From NCBI GenBank assembly GCA_951394405.1, contig OX596341.1, forward strand, positions 1,054,001 through 1,118,000: a stretch of 64,000 bases of DNA, given 5' to 3'. Positions 10,204-24,605 of this stretch are shown here, one piece after another. Origin of the DNA: Coprinellus micaceus. Taxonomy: Eukaryota; Basidiomycota; Agaricomycetes; Agaricales; Psathyrellaceae. Position 1 is the first letter of the stretch. Every line of letters begins with the position of its first letter. The notes under the pieces were generated by a model. The model was not told the DNA's origin. It saw only the letters and a program-made list of their open reading frames with translations, and searched no databases. The position numbers were made by a program, and so were the translations under genes.

Positions 10204-11506
10204 TCATACAAAGTATGGCATATTACTCTGTAACAACCGTAGTTAGGAAGGCGACCATCTTAGGAAGATATTGAGACTCACTATTCTTCTCCCCTGCCCT
10301 TTATCTCTATCATTCTCTGGTGCCGCATCGTACACCGTAAACGACCTACTCCCGTCCTCGTGTACCGTCATAATTGACGCCATATTGCCACACCGATAGC
10401 AGTAGTTTGGCGCTGACCAAACCGTCACCAGCTGCTCGTCAAACATGTACTTGTAGCCCTCTTGTACGAGCTGGTGGGCTCGGGCGATGACATTCAGCTT
10501 ATTGACGTGGTTGAACTGTGACGTTGTCGTTAGGATACATTCCTGAGACACAGGGGTGGTGGGGTGTAACATACCTCTTGCGCTATACTCCCGCCAAATA
10601 GCCATCCCGCTCCTCGAGGACTCACTGCCCACGATTCGATATCGTCCGGGTCTGACCACATGAGATCTGGGATACCATTAGTCTGGCATTCCTTGCGGCG
10701 TGCTGGGGGGCATACCACAGAAGGCCCCCTCATGTGGGATCTCTTGTGACCTTGATAAGACTCTGATCTGGTCTAGTGTCCGGATATCGGGCGATAGTCC
10801 GCCGTGTACGCAGAACGTCGTTCCGTCGATGATCTGTTCTCGTGTTATAGAGCATGCCCACGCCAGAAGGTCAACATGACACTTGCCGCTGCAATGCTGA
10901 GGAAGTCGAACACGCTACAACACGCCTTCCACACCGTCCCACTGCCGTATTTCTGTTGGCACTCATCTAAACCGAGCGGATCAGAGTTGGCTTGAAACCC
11001 GGGGCATTATAACGCACCATAGAACCCATACACCTGCGTAATCTGCCTACTTTCGTGGTTACCGCGCAAGAGGGTGACTTTATCAGGGTACCTGGGGCCT
11101 TGGACTGAGTGGGTTTGCCAATCTCACAGAAAGTTGTCATACCGTGCTTTCAAAGCGAACAGTAAAGACACAGTTTCTAGACTGTAGTGTCCTCTATCGA
11201 CAAAATCACCCTGTGGTTCGTACAGACTTGAGTCACTATGCCGTACCCTGCAAGAAAGCGCAACCTACGTGCCATGAAGATGTAACTCGTGTCTGGGATC
11301 TCCCCTCCTTTCCGCAACAACTCTATTAGGTCCCAAAACTGCCCGTGGATGTCTCCGCATATTGTTACAGGACTTGAGACGGGCTGGATGTTCGATTCTT
11401 CTAGCAAAATGCTCTTGACCTTGTCGCACAGCAGCGTCATGTCTTGTTCTGATAGATGCTCGCATTTTCGGAGTTGTTCAATCCATTTATCTGGGGTATA
11501 TGGCAT
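10204..11506 (-). CDS. SIT4: Sit4/PP6-type serine/threonine protein phosphatase catalytic subunit
   Basis: PP2A-family metallophosphatase of about 300 residues in eight exons. Metal-binding and catalytic motifs: [55 protein letters not shown]. The phrases [14 protein letters not shown] and [10 protein letters not shown] point to the Sit4/Ppe1/PP6 branch rather than PP2A proper or PP4. PP6/Sit4 acts with SAPS-type subunits in cell-cycle, TOR and DNA-damage control (family knowledge). Two introns, 11272-11211 and 10886-10834, begin with GC instead of GT; both are needed to keep the frame, and the alternative GT sites break it. The last exon (10227-10204) ends PYFV then TGA, where the family normally ends YFL, the site of C-terminal methylation. 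All catalytic residues look present, so I regard it as functional. Confidence 0.85.
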
Positions 11507-11735
11507 CTTCGATACGTTTTCTGAGGAACCAGGGAGGATGTCGGAGGAGAAGGCTAGGAAATGGCAGAAGATGGAAGAAGAGCTGTACAAGCGCCCTGCT
11601 GCCTGTCAGGAACGACGATCGCGGATGGGAACTTATTTCCCAATTTGGAGCACCTGGCGTCATTCTGAACCTCGGCCAGCGCGACGAGCGCCTCTCTCCT
11701 CTGCGACACGACCTTCCCCCTGAAGGCCGCAAATT
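11507..11735. promoter_or_regulatory. Divergent promoter, phosphatase / EMC1
   Basis: 229 bp between two opposed start codons. It must hold both core promoters and 5' leaders. No clear TATA box. Confidence 0.5.
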
Positions 11736-14700
11736 ATGCGGTTTCTTCCTCTCTCTCTGCTGGTACATGCCCTAGGGTGCTGGGCCATTCACGAGTCGGA
11801 CGTTGGAGTCGTTGATTGGTACAAGAGCCTCATCGGAATACCTCTTGCTGCGCCCCAATCCATAACACCGAAATTCACTTCAGTAGGAGGGAAGGATGTC
11901 ATCTTGACGGCGACGGAGAGCAATGTTTTGGCGGCTCTGAGCGTAGACGATGGGTCAATACGTGCGTGGAGATTTCCATAAGTTTTGGGACAGCCACTGA
12001 CCCAAAATCTAGGATGGCGAGTTGTGTACGACCCTGAAGATAGAATCACTGGTTTCTACCAGAATGGCGATGGTGCGTGGCTCGCAGTTCTGAATTGAAG
12101 TTATCTGATCTTGGCATACGCAGCTTTGGTGACGCTATCAGGCCCAGGAGGGGCCATTTCTCGTTCAATAGACCTCAAAACCGGTCAAATCATCTTCGAA
12201 CAACGGTTACACTCGAATTCTGAAGCAACCATTATTCAACCACACGTCGCCTTCGACTCGTCCTCCCAGGACGTCTACACACTCTCCAACGGATACGTCG
12301 TTACTCGCCTAGACCAGAAGACCGGGACGCCCACCTGGTCGTGGTCTGGCCAAGACCAATCGTCCCTCACCACCTACACACACCTCCTGGCCACCCCCGA
12401 GACTGTATTCGCGATTGGCGTCTCGACCTCATTTGCTTCGTATACCCTGCACGTTACCTCGCTCTCTGCCTCAACTGGCGAAGTTATAGCCTCCTCAGGG
12501 GTCCCCTCAAGTATCCACAGTCCCGCTGTCGACCTCTTTGCCTTCGCAAACGATGCGCCTGTTGTCGCATGGCTCGAGGGGGGTAAAGTGAAGTCCCTCA
12601 CCTTGACGCCCAATCTCAAGGACAAGAAGGCAAAGGTTTCTTCTCAGGGGCCATTCGACGAGCTTGTCGACGTCGGGCTTCCCGGCGTCCTCGTCGGAAA
12701 GACCAGCCAGGAATCAACCGTCCTGACTTTCGACGGGTCCAAATTTGCGACTGGGAAGGTTCTCGGGGAACACGATACGACCGTCAAGTACGCTGGCTCC
12801 AACGCCAACGGGAAACGATATGTCGCCAAGTCGGAGGGACCGATCATCGAAGTAACTGGCCTTGACTCCGACGAGTCGGCCATTCTATTCCCTTACGACG
12901 CCGATGACACTCTTTCGCATTACTCTATCCACACTTCGTCGGTGGGCGTACCCCGAGTCCTTGCGGTCACCGGCTCTGGTGCCGTGCAGCTGTTCGTCAA
13001 TGGAGAACTCAAGTGGAATCGAGAGGAAGGCCTCACGACAGCTTCACTTGCCGAGTTCGTCGAGCTGCCAGAACGGATCTCGGCGGAGGGAGAAGCAACC
13101 AAGGATGGGTCGTTCATCCACCGCCTTCGGCGTCACGCTGTGCTTGCTCAGGTACGTTTCCCCTTTGAGATTCGAGTGGAGCTACCCACACTCATTTCCC
13201 GTGTAGGATTTCCCGCAATACCTCAAGAGCTTTGTTCGGAGGTTTGTGACTGGGTCTTACGCCTCCGCAACCTCCTCCGCTGCCGCATCCACCGATGGAA
13301 TTCTGTCCAGGGATGCGTTTGGATTTAGGCAAATGATCGTCACCGTGGCCCTTGGGAAAGTTTATGGAATCGACTCGGGCAATGGGAACGTCCTCTGGTC
13401 TCAGTTACTTGGGACCGGTATCCTGCCCTTCAAGGTCTTCTCGACCAAGACAGTCAGCGACGGTGTGGACCCCGAAGTCGTGATCGTCGCCGTAAGACGA
13501 TCGCCTGAGGTATGTGACTTTGTCACCTTGATTCTAGGAATCCTCTCATGTTCGTGCAGGGCGATGAAACCGTTGTATTCCACCTCAATGCGTTGACTGG
13601 TGAGGACCTCACTGGTACTTCTGGTCAGGGCGTCACTGTGTTCAGCGGTTCCATCACCAAGGCGTTCTTGCTTGACCAGTCATCGAAGTTTGTTGTTCTC
13701 GTGGACGAGTTCTTGAAGGTGTGATATGGCCGTGAATTTGTCCGATGGTCACTAACTCGTCAATAGGTTCACTACTATCCCGATAGCGAAGGGACACGAG
13801 CGGCCTTCAAGAAGGTTCACTCACAGCTCTCCTTCCCGCTCCACCCGGTCAGAGAGAGGCAACACTCCATCGCCGGGTATCAGTTCGCCTTCAGTGAGGG
13901 AGGGCAGGCCATTGCTGCTCCCGCTTGGTCACTACCCCTCTCCCCCGGGGAAGAGGTACAAACCCTCCTCCCTCCCGCCGCTCGAGGTCCTGTCGCATCT
14001 GTCGGCAAGGTTCTTGGAAATCGAACGACGCTCTACAAGTACCTCAACCCTCGCCTCTTCACTGCCTTGACCGTTACCTCGACAAAGAACCTATGCGGGC
14101 TGTACTTGGTCGATAGCACCAAGGGTACCATCGTCTACCAGGTGCAAATTCCCGCCGATAATGGAGCGTGCGACGTTAAGACTGCCCTCATCGAGAACTG
14201 GCTTGTCTATCACTACTACGAGGGTGAAGTGTCGAGCGGCAACGTTCAGGGAACCAAGGGATACCGTATGGTGTCTGTCGAGCTGTATGAAGGAAAGGGC
14301 ATTGACGACAAGACTGGGAGGTACGTGACCTTGACCATGTATAATCTGTCAGGCTTGCTCATACGGGGTGTTGCTGCCGTTTCCTTTTCGCAGTTCTGAT
14401 ATGACATCCTACGCCAACGCTTCGACTGCTGTATTTACGTTCGAGGACTCTTTCATCTTTCCCCATGCCCTCACCGCCCTTGCACCCACGAACACGAAGT
14501 TCGGTATCACTGGCAAAGATCTCATAGGTGAGTCAAGGGCTTTCTTTGTCCCTGCGCGTCTGACAAGTGGAGTAAACGTTCTGACGGGGTTTTCTTTCTC
14601 TCGCAGTCGCGACCAAAAACCACAAAGTGCAGTCTTTCCCTCGCCGTGTACTGGACCCGAGACGACCGCACCGGAAACCGACTTCTCAAGAAACTGAGGA

Positions 14701-15089
14701 GGGCTTATTCAAATATGATGCAATCATCTACGACGACCCGAAACGGGTGATCTCTCATACTTACGAGGTACGCCCTTGTTTCCGTACACTTACCTGCCGC
14801 TCAAGTCAACACCATCTGACCATCGTACCCCCATTCTCACTACGTCCAGGTTGCCAACGTCCGGCGAATGGTCACCGCGCCCGCCCTGTTGGAGTCGACT
14901 TCCCTTGTCTTCGCCTTTGGCCTTGATATGTTCGTCTCTCGCGTCGCGCCATCGGGGACATTCGACGTCCTCAGCGAGAGCTTCAATAAGGCGCAGCTCG
15001 TTCTCACTATCTTGGGCCTCGCCGTCGCGATCATGTTTACGCGGCCTATGGTTCAGCGCAAACGCCTGCGCGAGAAGTGGTACATGTAA
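11736..15089 (+). CDS. EMC1: ER membrane protein complex subunit 1
   Basis: Large lumenal subunit of the EMC, which inserts tail-anchored and multi-pass proteins at the ER. The start MRFLPLSLLVHALGCWA is a signal peptide. Exons run 11736-11961, about 12012-12069, about 12122-13152, 13207-13509 and onward, joined by GTxxGT...AG introns. The N-terminal half is a PQQ-like beta-propeller (DGSIRWRVVYDPEDRI; TRLDQKTGTPTWSW; GKVYGIDSGNGNVLWS). The C-terminal DUF1620 region includes KFGITGKDLI, FPRRVLDPRRP, YDPKR-type and APALLESTSLVFAFGLD motifs. It ends in a membrane helix (LVLTILGLAVAIMF) and the short basic tail RKRLREKWYM. Length about 950-1000 residues matches the family. It looks intact. Its last exons are duplicated at 20500-21110 as a pseudogene. 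Confidence 0.9.
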
Positions 15090-17160
15090 CTTATATGTAA
15101 AGCTAACTGTGTAACTTTACAGATCTCGGGACCTGGTCCCGGTGTCGATTAGACTTAATACGACACGATTCTGCTACTCGGGCCTGGTTTTCTCTCAGGA
15201 CTGTCTGCGCTCGAGGTTCTCTCTGTGATGAGGTTTGGGAGCCTGAGGACGTTGGCTCTGTACCCTCCTGTTCTTCTCGATTGTTATCATCTAATCGGTT
15301 TCGGATAGCGGAACCCCCGACCCCGCAGTATCAAGCGCCTAACGTTAATGCCGTTCCTGGTGAGATCCCTCTGTTGGCGCTGAGTTTCTGCTTCTGACCG
15401 CTGATTGACCTTCAGTTTCACGGTGTTGCCGCATGCTATGTTCTCGTTTCCTCAAAACTAGCATTGGGCCATGTACTTCTCTGTCATCCGTATCCAGTCC
15501 AGGTGGGCTATGGCCGCGGTTGTCATATTGTGTCGCGATTTTAGGAACGCGTAGTCGAGCGGCTTGGACTGTGGGCAGGTCGATGAAAAGTGGAGGCTTC
15601 GATCTTATGTCATGATCAAAGCTTAACTTGTTTCTTACACCAACCCAGATTCGGGTCGCACCATGACCTTCTGGGTAATTTGGGCAACAGGATTGGCTGG
15701 TGTCTTGTTCATAGTCGCATCGCCGATCAAGGAGGTTTATCTAATCATTCAGTTCGGGCCAGCAGGACGCTCAGGCGGGTCATCGTCAATAAGCCAATGT
15801 AAGTCCATTGTCTTCCATCCCAGCGACTTCTTGGACCCACAATTGATATTCGTTCTTCTTGTTAGATGAACAGGTCGTTTGCGCGGAGAAGGGATAACCT
15901 TGCGCGCTTACGATGGCCCGAAGGTAGCTTCTTCGCCGATCGCGACTGCTGCCTATGGGGAGATACGCACTTCGGTGGAGACCTCGCTTCTTCCGATCCG
16001 GGAGGAACGAGGGACGTGCCTCTCCCAACTTCGCAGCATTCTTTTTGTTATGAGATCCCCAGAAGAAGTCCGGAGTGCAGGGAACAAGCGCCAGCTAGTA
16101 AACTACGGAAGAGACCTGATACCTCCAAACTTGCTACCCTCGAACCTTATCGAAGACCTATCCTAGAGTAAGTAACGTACTCCTGCACGGCATGGACCCA
16201 GGTTCAGTGGGTAGACGTGTGCGCTCCTGGTCGCAGACAGGTCAGCCCAAGGTCATTCTCGCCGATCGTACAACTCGACACTCCGATTTGCCTGTGAGGC
16301 CCTTCACTACCCACGGCACCTTATCACCATCCTTGACTCGAGCAGTGCAGGTACGTACGCTGAGCCTTACGAAATCATGGAATATTGCAGACCCCATTGG
16401 TAGGTCCATATCAAGCATCATACAACGGTCCTTTGACGTCGGCATGTCGAAACGCTCGTCTCGATTCTCTATTCATAAACGCCACTAAGAGTCTAAATTG
16501 TTGCCCTATAGATCTTCTGTGGATCACCAGAGCAACTTCTCATCCTGCTTGGCAGCGCCAAACCGGAGCAGCCAGGGATTTACGGAGGCCAGCGCCTGTG
16601 GGTCAACTGTAGGACCTTACCTTTGTCCTCTAAAATGAACTTCTCCGTCATGGGAAGAAGATGAACGGCTTCATACCCAAGCCCGGCCTCACATATTGGT
16701 ATGTATCTATTGTCAATCGAACAGTGGTTGTTGGGAGTAACATCATCCCACTTTTTACAGGCCCGACTTTCTTGATCGAAGTCGGGTGTAACGTACTTTC
16801 CACAGCGTCGACATATGGCTCGCGGTGTTTCACGACTCAACGCTCTGGTAAGGGATGCGGGCGATCAACTCCGCTGCGCGAACAAGGCTGCCGACATGCT
16901 GAATGGGGCAGTAGTCATTGGATTGCTCTCCCAGATAGGTATTCCCATTACGGTACTAGGTACTGGCTCCGTTCCTAACACAACACAGCGCAGTGCAAGG
17001 TGATCAAGAGCCAGGGAGGGGTTTCCCGCACCTCCACGTTTGCCAAAGCCTTACTACGGGATTTTGGCATTCCTGTCGTAATACCCATGTGGGTCCTTTG
17101 GAACATTCTCCTCTACCTGACCCGGAAGCTTGGAAGCTATCAAAGTTCACGCCCGACGGA
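15090..17160. other. EMC1 downstream region with degraded coding-like stretch
   Basis: 15090 to about 16010 is duplicated at about 21111-22015. It contains the perfect palindrome GGGACCTGGTCCC (15127-15139). A hydrophobic exon-like stretch (15663-15760, WVIWATGLAGVLFIVASPIKE) is also present in the second copy but interrupted there by stops, so it is more likely a relic than a gene. From about 16010 to 17110 the sequence has no counterpart in the second copy. It holds short frames, including a minus-strand Cys-rich one at 16580-16840, but nothing I recognise. Confidence 0.45.
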
Positions 17161-17164
17161 GAGG

Positions 17165-17172
17165 TATAAATA
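17165..17172 (+). promoter_or_regulatory. TATA box of peroxidase 1
   Basis: TATAAATA, 77 nt before the ATG at 17249. The surrounding sequence, including the following GGGCGGCGATGTAGTTGGAG, is conserved at the second peroxidase. Confidence 0.7.
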
Positions 17173-17248
17173 CGGGCGGCGATGTAGTTGGAGTCTCATC
17201 CCAAAAACCGCTCAACTCCCTCAACTTCCCCGCCTGAATCTAGCTAAA

Positions 17249-18846
<1,598 letters not shown>

Positions 18847-20499
18847 GCACACCCGGTCGCCTACTTTCCTCGAGCCACCTTCATTTATGAATATTTTCTC
18901 GGCCCCGTGGTCGCGGTGTTTAATCCTCAGCAGTAGACTTATCAATACGAATGCATTATCATTGACGCCTTAGTTCTAACTTGCCTGAGACAGAGGGAAC
19001 GGGCATTCAATATGCGTCGATCTGAAGAACTGTCTCCCAAACGAGGAGCTCGATTGGCTTATGGATGGGGAGGAAAGTGAGGTGCAAGTAGGTCTCGACT
19101 TCTTACCGCGTTCCCGGATTGCAGATGCGGGGGACGCCTCCAGAATTGTACTTGCCTAGAGGGACCTCACGAAATACTGCTCTCATATCTACACATCTTT
19201 CTCAACTTGAACATCCAGCCATCTATATTCCGAGGCTTTAAGCGTTGGGTAGGTCAAATGTGCCAACTTGAAGAAATTCCCGGGGATCACGAACATGTGA
19301 CTCTGTGGTGACCACCTTCCGTAAGTGGATCCGAGTCTGTGCCGGTTTCGGCATTGTCCGGACTCCTGCACGTCGCCACCGCCCACCGCTTCAACGCTTG
19401 CTCGCACACTTAGAACTCTCCTCTTCGCTCGAAACACTACGACGCCGTACACGCCCCGTTCCGATGTCTCACTCAACAATCGACTTGGAAACCAAAGTCA
19501 CACTTGAATGGACGTCGATACACCCAAATAGATCGTCTCTTAGATCTCTGCGCAAACGCACACCGCCGGACGGAGGCAAACGCACGCAACCAGCTTCACA
19601 CTGACACTAGAAACTATCGCCAGCCCTCGACCCCGCGCAGCTTAAGAGGTTGGGCGGAGCGGGTAGATGGGGTGGGGTGGGGTGGTGAAAAAGTGGAAGG
19701 AAGCGAGAGGTAGAGAATGGCTGGGTGAGGGAAGGTTGTTCTGGGAAAGGGTGGTGAAGGTACGTCCATCGGGCTCGTTCATTATGCTGTCAATTGCATG
19801 AAATTCACACACCTTATTTAGATCTTTGGATCCCCATTGCTTCTCGCCAAAGTCCCAAAGCCAGCGAAACCAGTTGTGGGCGCTGCGTAGAGCGATGAGG
19901 CTGTCGTGGGTTGCCCATGATTGGGACAACCACTGCCTTATTCATGACGCTCGGCCGCATTGCCCGCGAGTCCGAGGGCGCCTACCAACGACACAAGAGA
20001 CGGACGGGTCAATTCAGAGCTCAAAGCTCACTGGGTGAACGTCGACGGCGGGTGCGCGACCATCGCCATCCCAGACGATCTCTCCCAGAATGGGGCTTAA
20101 GTGAGCCACCACAAGCTGCCGTCGTCATCCTCAACAATATCGTACTCCCACATCGTCACAAACAACAAACAAATGGTGTTCGGGAATGGACGACGTGGGC
20201 CCTTGTCGAAGTCGTCTTCATGGGTTTTGGTGTCGTTGAAGTCGGAAAAAAGTAATGGGAGGGGGGAGGTTGCCGAAGACGGTCAGTGAAGGTTGGGTAC
20301 GGTATCGTTGGGATTGGGTAGTGTGTCGTTGAGGTTGGAGGGTGTCGTTGGTGTCGAAGGGAGGAGGGTGCATGAGCTCTCCAAGCGTGTCGTTCGCCCT
20401 GCCCATTCCGCCAATCTCCCACCTCAGCGCAACATTTCACGCAGCCCCATGCATCCGCCTTCCCATGCACAAACACCCGACCTGCGCTGTTCCTCTGGC
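18847..20499. other. Intergenic between the two duplication units
   Basis: No gene supported. There are GT-rich short repeats (GTCGTTG-type) around 20200-20360 and a GGGGTGGGGTGGGGTGG run near 19669-19685. Confidence 0.4.
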
Positions 20500-21110
20500 C
20501 CCCGCCCCAAGAACACGAAGTTCGGTATCACTAGCAAAGTTCCCATAGGTGAATCAAGGGCTTTCTTTGTCCCTGTGCGTCTGATAAGTGGAGCAAAACG
20601 TTCTGACGGGGTTTTCTTTCTTTCTCTAGCAGTCGCTACAAGGGCGACAAAGTGCAGTTCTTCCCTCGCCGTGTACTGAACCCGAGGCTACCGCGCCGGA
20701 AACCGACTTCTCAAGAAGCTGAGGAGGGGTTGTTCCAATATGATCTATGATGATCCTAAACGCATGATCTCAGGTGATCTCTCATACTTACGAGGTGCAC
20801 TCTTGTTGGCGTGCACATATCTGCCGCTCGAGTCAGTACCATCTGACCACCGCACTTCCATTTCCTGTACCTCTAGGTTCCCAACGTCCGGCGAATGGCC
20901 ACCGCACCCGCTTTATTGGAGTAGACTTCGCTGGTCTTCGCGTTTGACCTAAACATGTTCGTCTCTCGCGTCGCGCCATCGGGCGCGTTCGACGTCCTCA
21001 GCGAGAGCTATAATAAGACTCAGCTCGTCCTCGCCATCCCAGGCCCCGCCGTCGCGAACATGTTCACGAGACCCCGCTTCAGCGTAAAACGCCTGTGCGA
21101 GAAGTGATGC
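20500..21110 (+). pseudogene. Truncated EMC1 pseudogene
   Basis: Aligns with the EMC1 3' end (about 14485-15089). It begins abruptly at AAGAACACGAAGTTCGGTAT and keeps relics of FPRRVL, the exon ending in a Tyr-Glu codon pair, and the final membrane helix. The frame is broken several times: indels in the middle, a TAG after the LLE motif, and the final Trp codon changed so that the tail ends after CEK. It lacks all upstream exons and cannot encode EMC1. Confidence 0.85.
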
Positions 21111-22061
21111 ATATAACTTACATGCACAGTAAAGCTGACTCGTAACTTTTCAGATCTCAGGGCCTGGTCCGGGTGCCGACTAGATTTAATACGACATGAT
21201 TCGGCTACTTGGACTTGGGCATATGGACGCTCTCTCAGGGTGTCTGCGCTCGAGGTTCTTCTCTGTGATCAGGTTTGGGAGCCTGAGGATATTGGCCTCC
21301 TTGTCTTCTTGATGGATCACCTGATGGGTTTCGGACAGCGGACCCCTAGGCCCGCAGTATCAAGCGCTTAACGTTAATGCCGATACCTCCGCCTTCAACT
21401 CACTTCCGCTTCTGACTGCTGATTGGCCTTCAGTTTCACAGTGTACGCCGCAGATACCACACTGCAGTCTCGTATCCTCAGGATTAGCGGCCGGAAATTG
21501 TATCTAGTCCAGGAGGACTATGGCCGTGGTTGTCATACAGTGTCCCGATTTCAGGAACGCTAGTCGAATGGGTTGCGCTGTGTTCAAGTTGATGAGGAGT
21601 TGAGGCTTCGATCTTATGTCAAAATTAAAGCCCAACTTGTTTAAATTTCTTACAGCAGTGCAAGTTCAGATTATGCTTCCTAGGTAATTTGAGTAACGGG
21701 ATTGGCTACTGGCTTGTTCATCGTCACAATGCTGATCAAGGAAGTGTAACTAATCATTCAGTTCCAGGCCAGCAACACGCCCAAGTGGGTCACCATCGAG
21801 AAGCCAATGTAAGTCCATTGTCTTCCATCCCAACGTCTTCTTGTTACCCACAGTTGATATTCGGCCCCCTTGCAGATTGTGTGGTTTTTTACGCGGAAAA
21901 GGGTCAACCTTGGGCGCTTACGAGAGCCCCAAGCGAGCTTCTTCACCGATTACTACATCTGGCTACTGGGAGATGCACATTTCGGTGGTGACCTCGCTTC
22001 TTTCGGTCCGAGTGGGCATAGTAGTTTGCAAAGCTGTCAGGGCCCCAGTCCGATGGAGGGG
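21111..22061. other. Degraded duplicate of the EMC1-peroxidase spacer
   Basis: Collinear with 15090-16010. The hydrophobic stretch seen at 15663 is here interrupted by in-frame stops near 21690 and 21747. No gene. Confidence 0.5.
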
Positions 22062-22069
22062 TATAAATA
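22062..22069 (+). promoter_or_regulatory. TATA box of peroxidase 2
   Basis: TATAAATA, 88 nt before the ATG at 22157, in the same context as the box of copy 1. Confidence 0.7.
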
Positions 22070-22156
22070 TGGGCGGCGATGTAGTTGGAGACTCATCCCC
22101 CAGACATCTCAAAACCCACTCAACACCCTCACCTTCCCCACCTGAATCTAGCTAAA

Positions 22157-23751
<1,595 letters not shown>

Positions 23752-23989
23752 ATTCCATCTAAGCACTCCCGGTCGCCCACCTGTATTTATGAGTAGTTCT
23801 TACCTATGCACACGAATGCTTTACTGTTGCTACCTTGCTAGAGAGGGAACGAAGATTCAATATGCGTCCATCTGACGAACTACACGGCGCCCCACTAATC
23901 GACATCGAGTATCGGTATGTCCTGCATCTTTAGTCTGCACGATGTTTGACTCGTCAGTTGAAGACAGATACCTCAAAGTTTCAGAGAAC

Positions 23990-24302
23990 TCACTCCTTCC
24001 CTACGATATCCTTCTCCTGGATGGTCGTGATTTCCCCGGTGCTAGGGTTCTCGATCTAAAGGGGTTGATTTAGATGGGAGAGTCGCAATGATGATAGAAA
24101 CGTGGTACCGCATAGCGAGAATCGCCCTGGCTGGCCTGGACGTTCTTGATTGTGCCAGTGATTTCGGCCTCGTAAGCGTTAGAGCTGGGTCCTGCCGAAA
24201 TTGTGACGTTAGGCTGAAAGAAGTGGGACTAACTGGACCGATAGACGAACCGCCCTTGGGTTTGTAGCGGACAGTTTCGCCAGCTTTGTACTGAGGTGCC
24301 AT
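23990..24302 (-). CDS. Small DUF2945/HVA1-like (TUDOR-type) protein
   Basis: Three short exons read leftwards from ATG 24302. Introns begin GTCCAG and GTACCA and end in CGGCAG and TTTAG; the stop is TGA at 23990-23992. The protein is only about 65 residues: MAPQYKAGETVRYKPKGG, then YEAEITGTIKNV, then YAIENPSTGEITTIQEKDI and a terminal KE. That is the layout of the small HVA1 / DUF2945 TUDOR-like family, found in fungi and bacteria, with the starting KxGDTVRYKP motif and the YxIEN-x-TGK core. Function in fungi is poorly known. Divergent from the MICOS gene, sharing a 303-bp upstream region. Confidence 0.75.
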
Positions 24303-24605
24303 GGTATTAAGTCTCGGGTCGTTCCACGCTGTCACGGTGCTGCCTGTTGGTGTGTCGATGCAGAAGGGGAGACTGCGAGGTGGCGCCTTTCCAAAACCTT
24401 TTGAAGAAGGCTAGGCTCCTCCGACCCCACTCCTAACCCTTATCACGGGTGACGTACTTTGGCGCTTTGACGCCCTGGTGACGATCTGTAGACGCGTGCA
24501 GGTCCTTTTGTTTGATGTCACTGCCGTTGGCAAACAAACCCTCCGTCGGCTTCCGTTACTACTGCCGCTGCCCGCGACCGTCACCTCCTCCATTATATCC
24601 GGGCA
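24303..24605. promoter_or_regulatory. Divergent promoter, DUF2945 gene / MICOS gene
   Basis: 303 bp between two opposed start codons; no clear TATA box seen. Confidence 0.4.

Noticed and set aside
15663..16166. Hydrophobic exon-like frame followed by a second open frame downstream of EMC1
   Set aside because: The duplicated copy near 21690-21990 carries stops in the same frame, and no start or continuation could be built.
16580..16840. Cys-rich minus-strand frame (CRRCGKYVTPDF) as a zinc protein
   Set aside because: Cysteine spacing fits no finger I know, and the segment is missing from the duplicate unit.
24042..24335. 97-codon minus-strand frame as a single-exon gene
   Set aside because: Its middle is intron read-through; the spliced 65-residue DUF2945-like model explains the sequence better.
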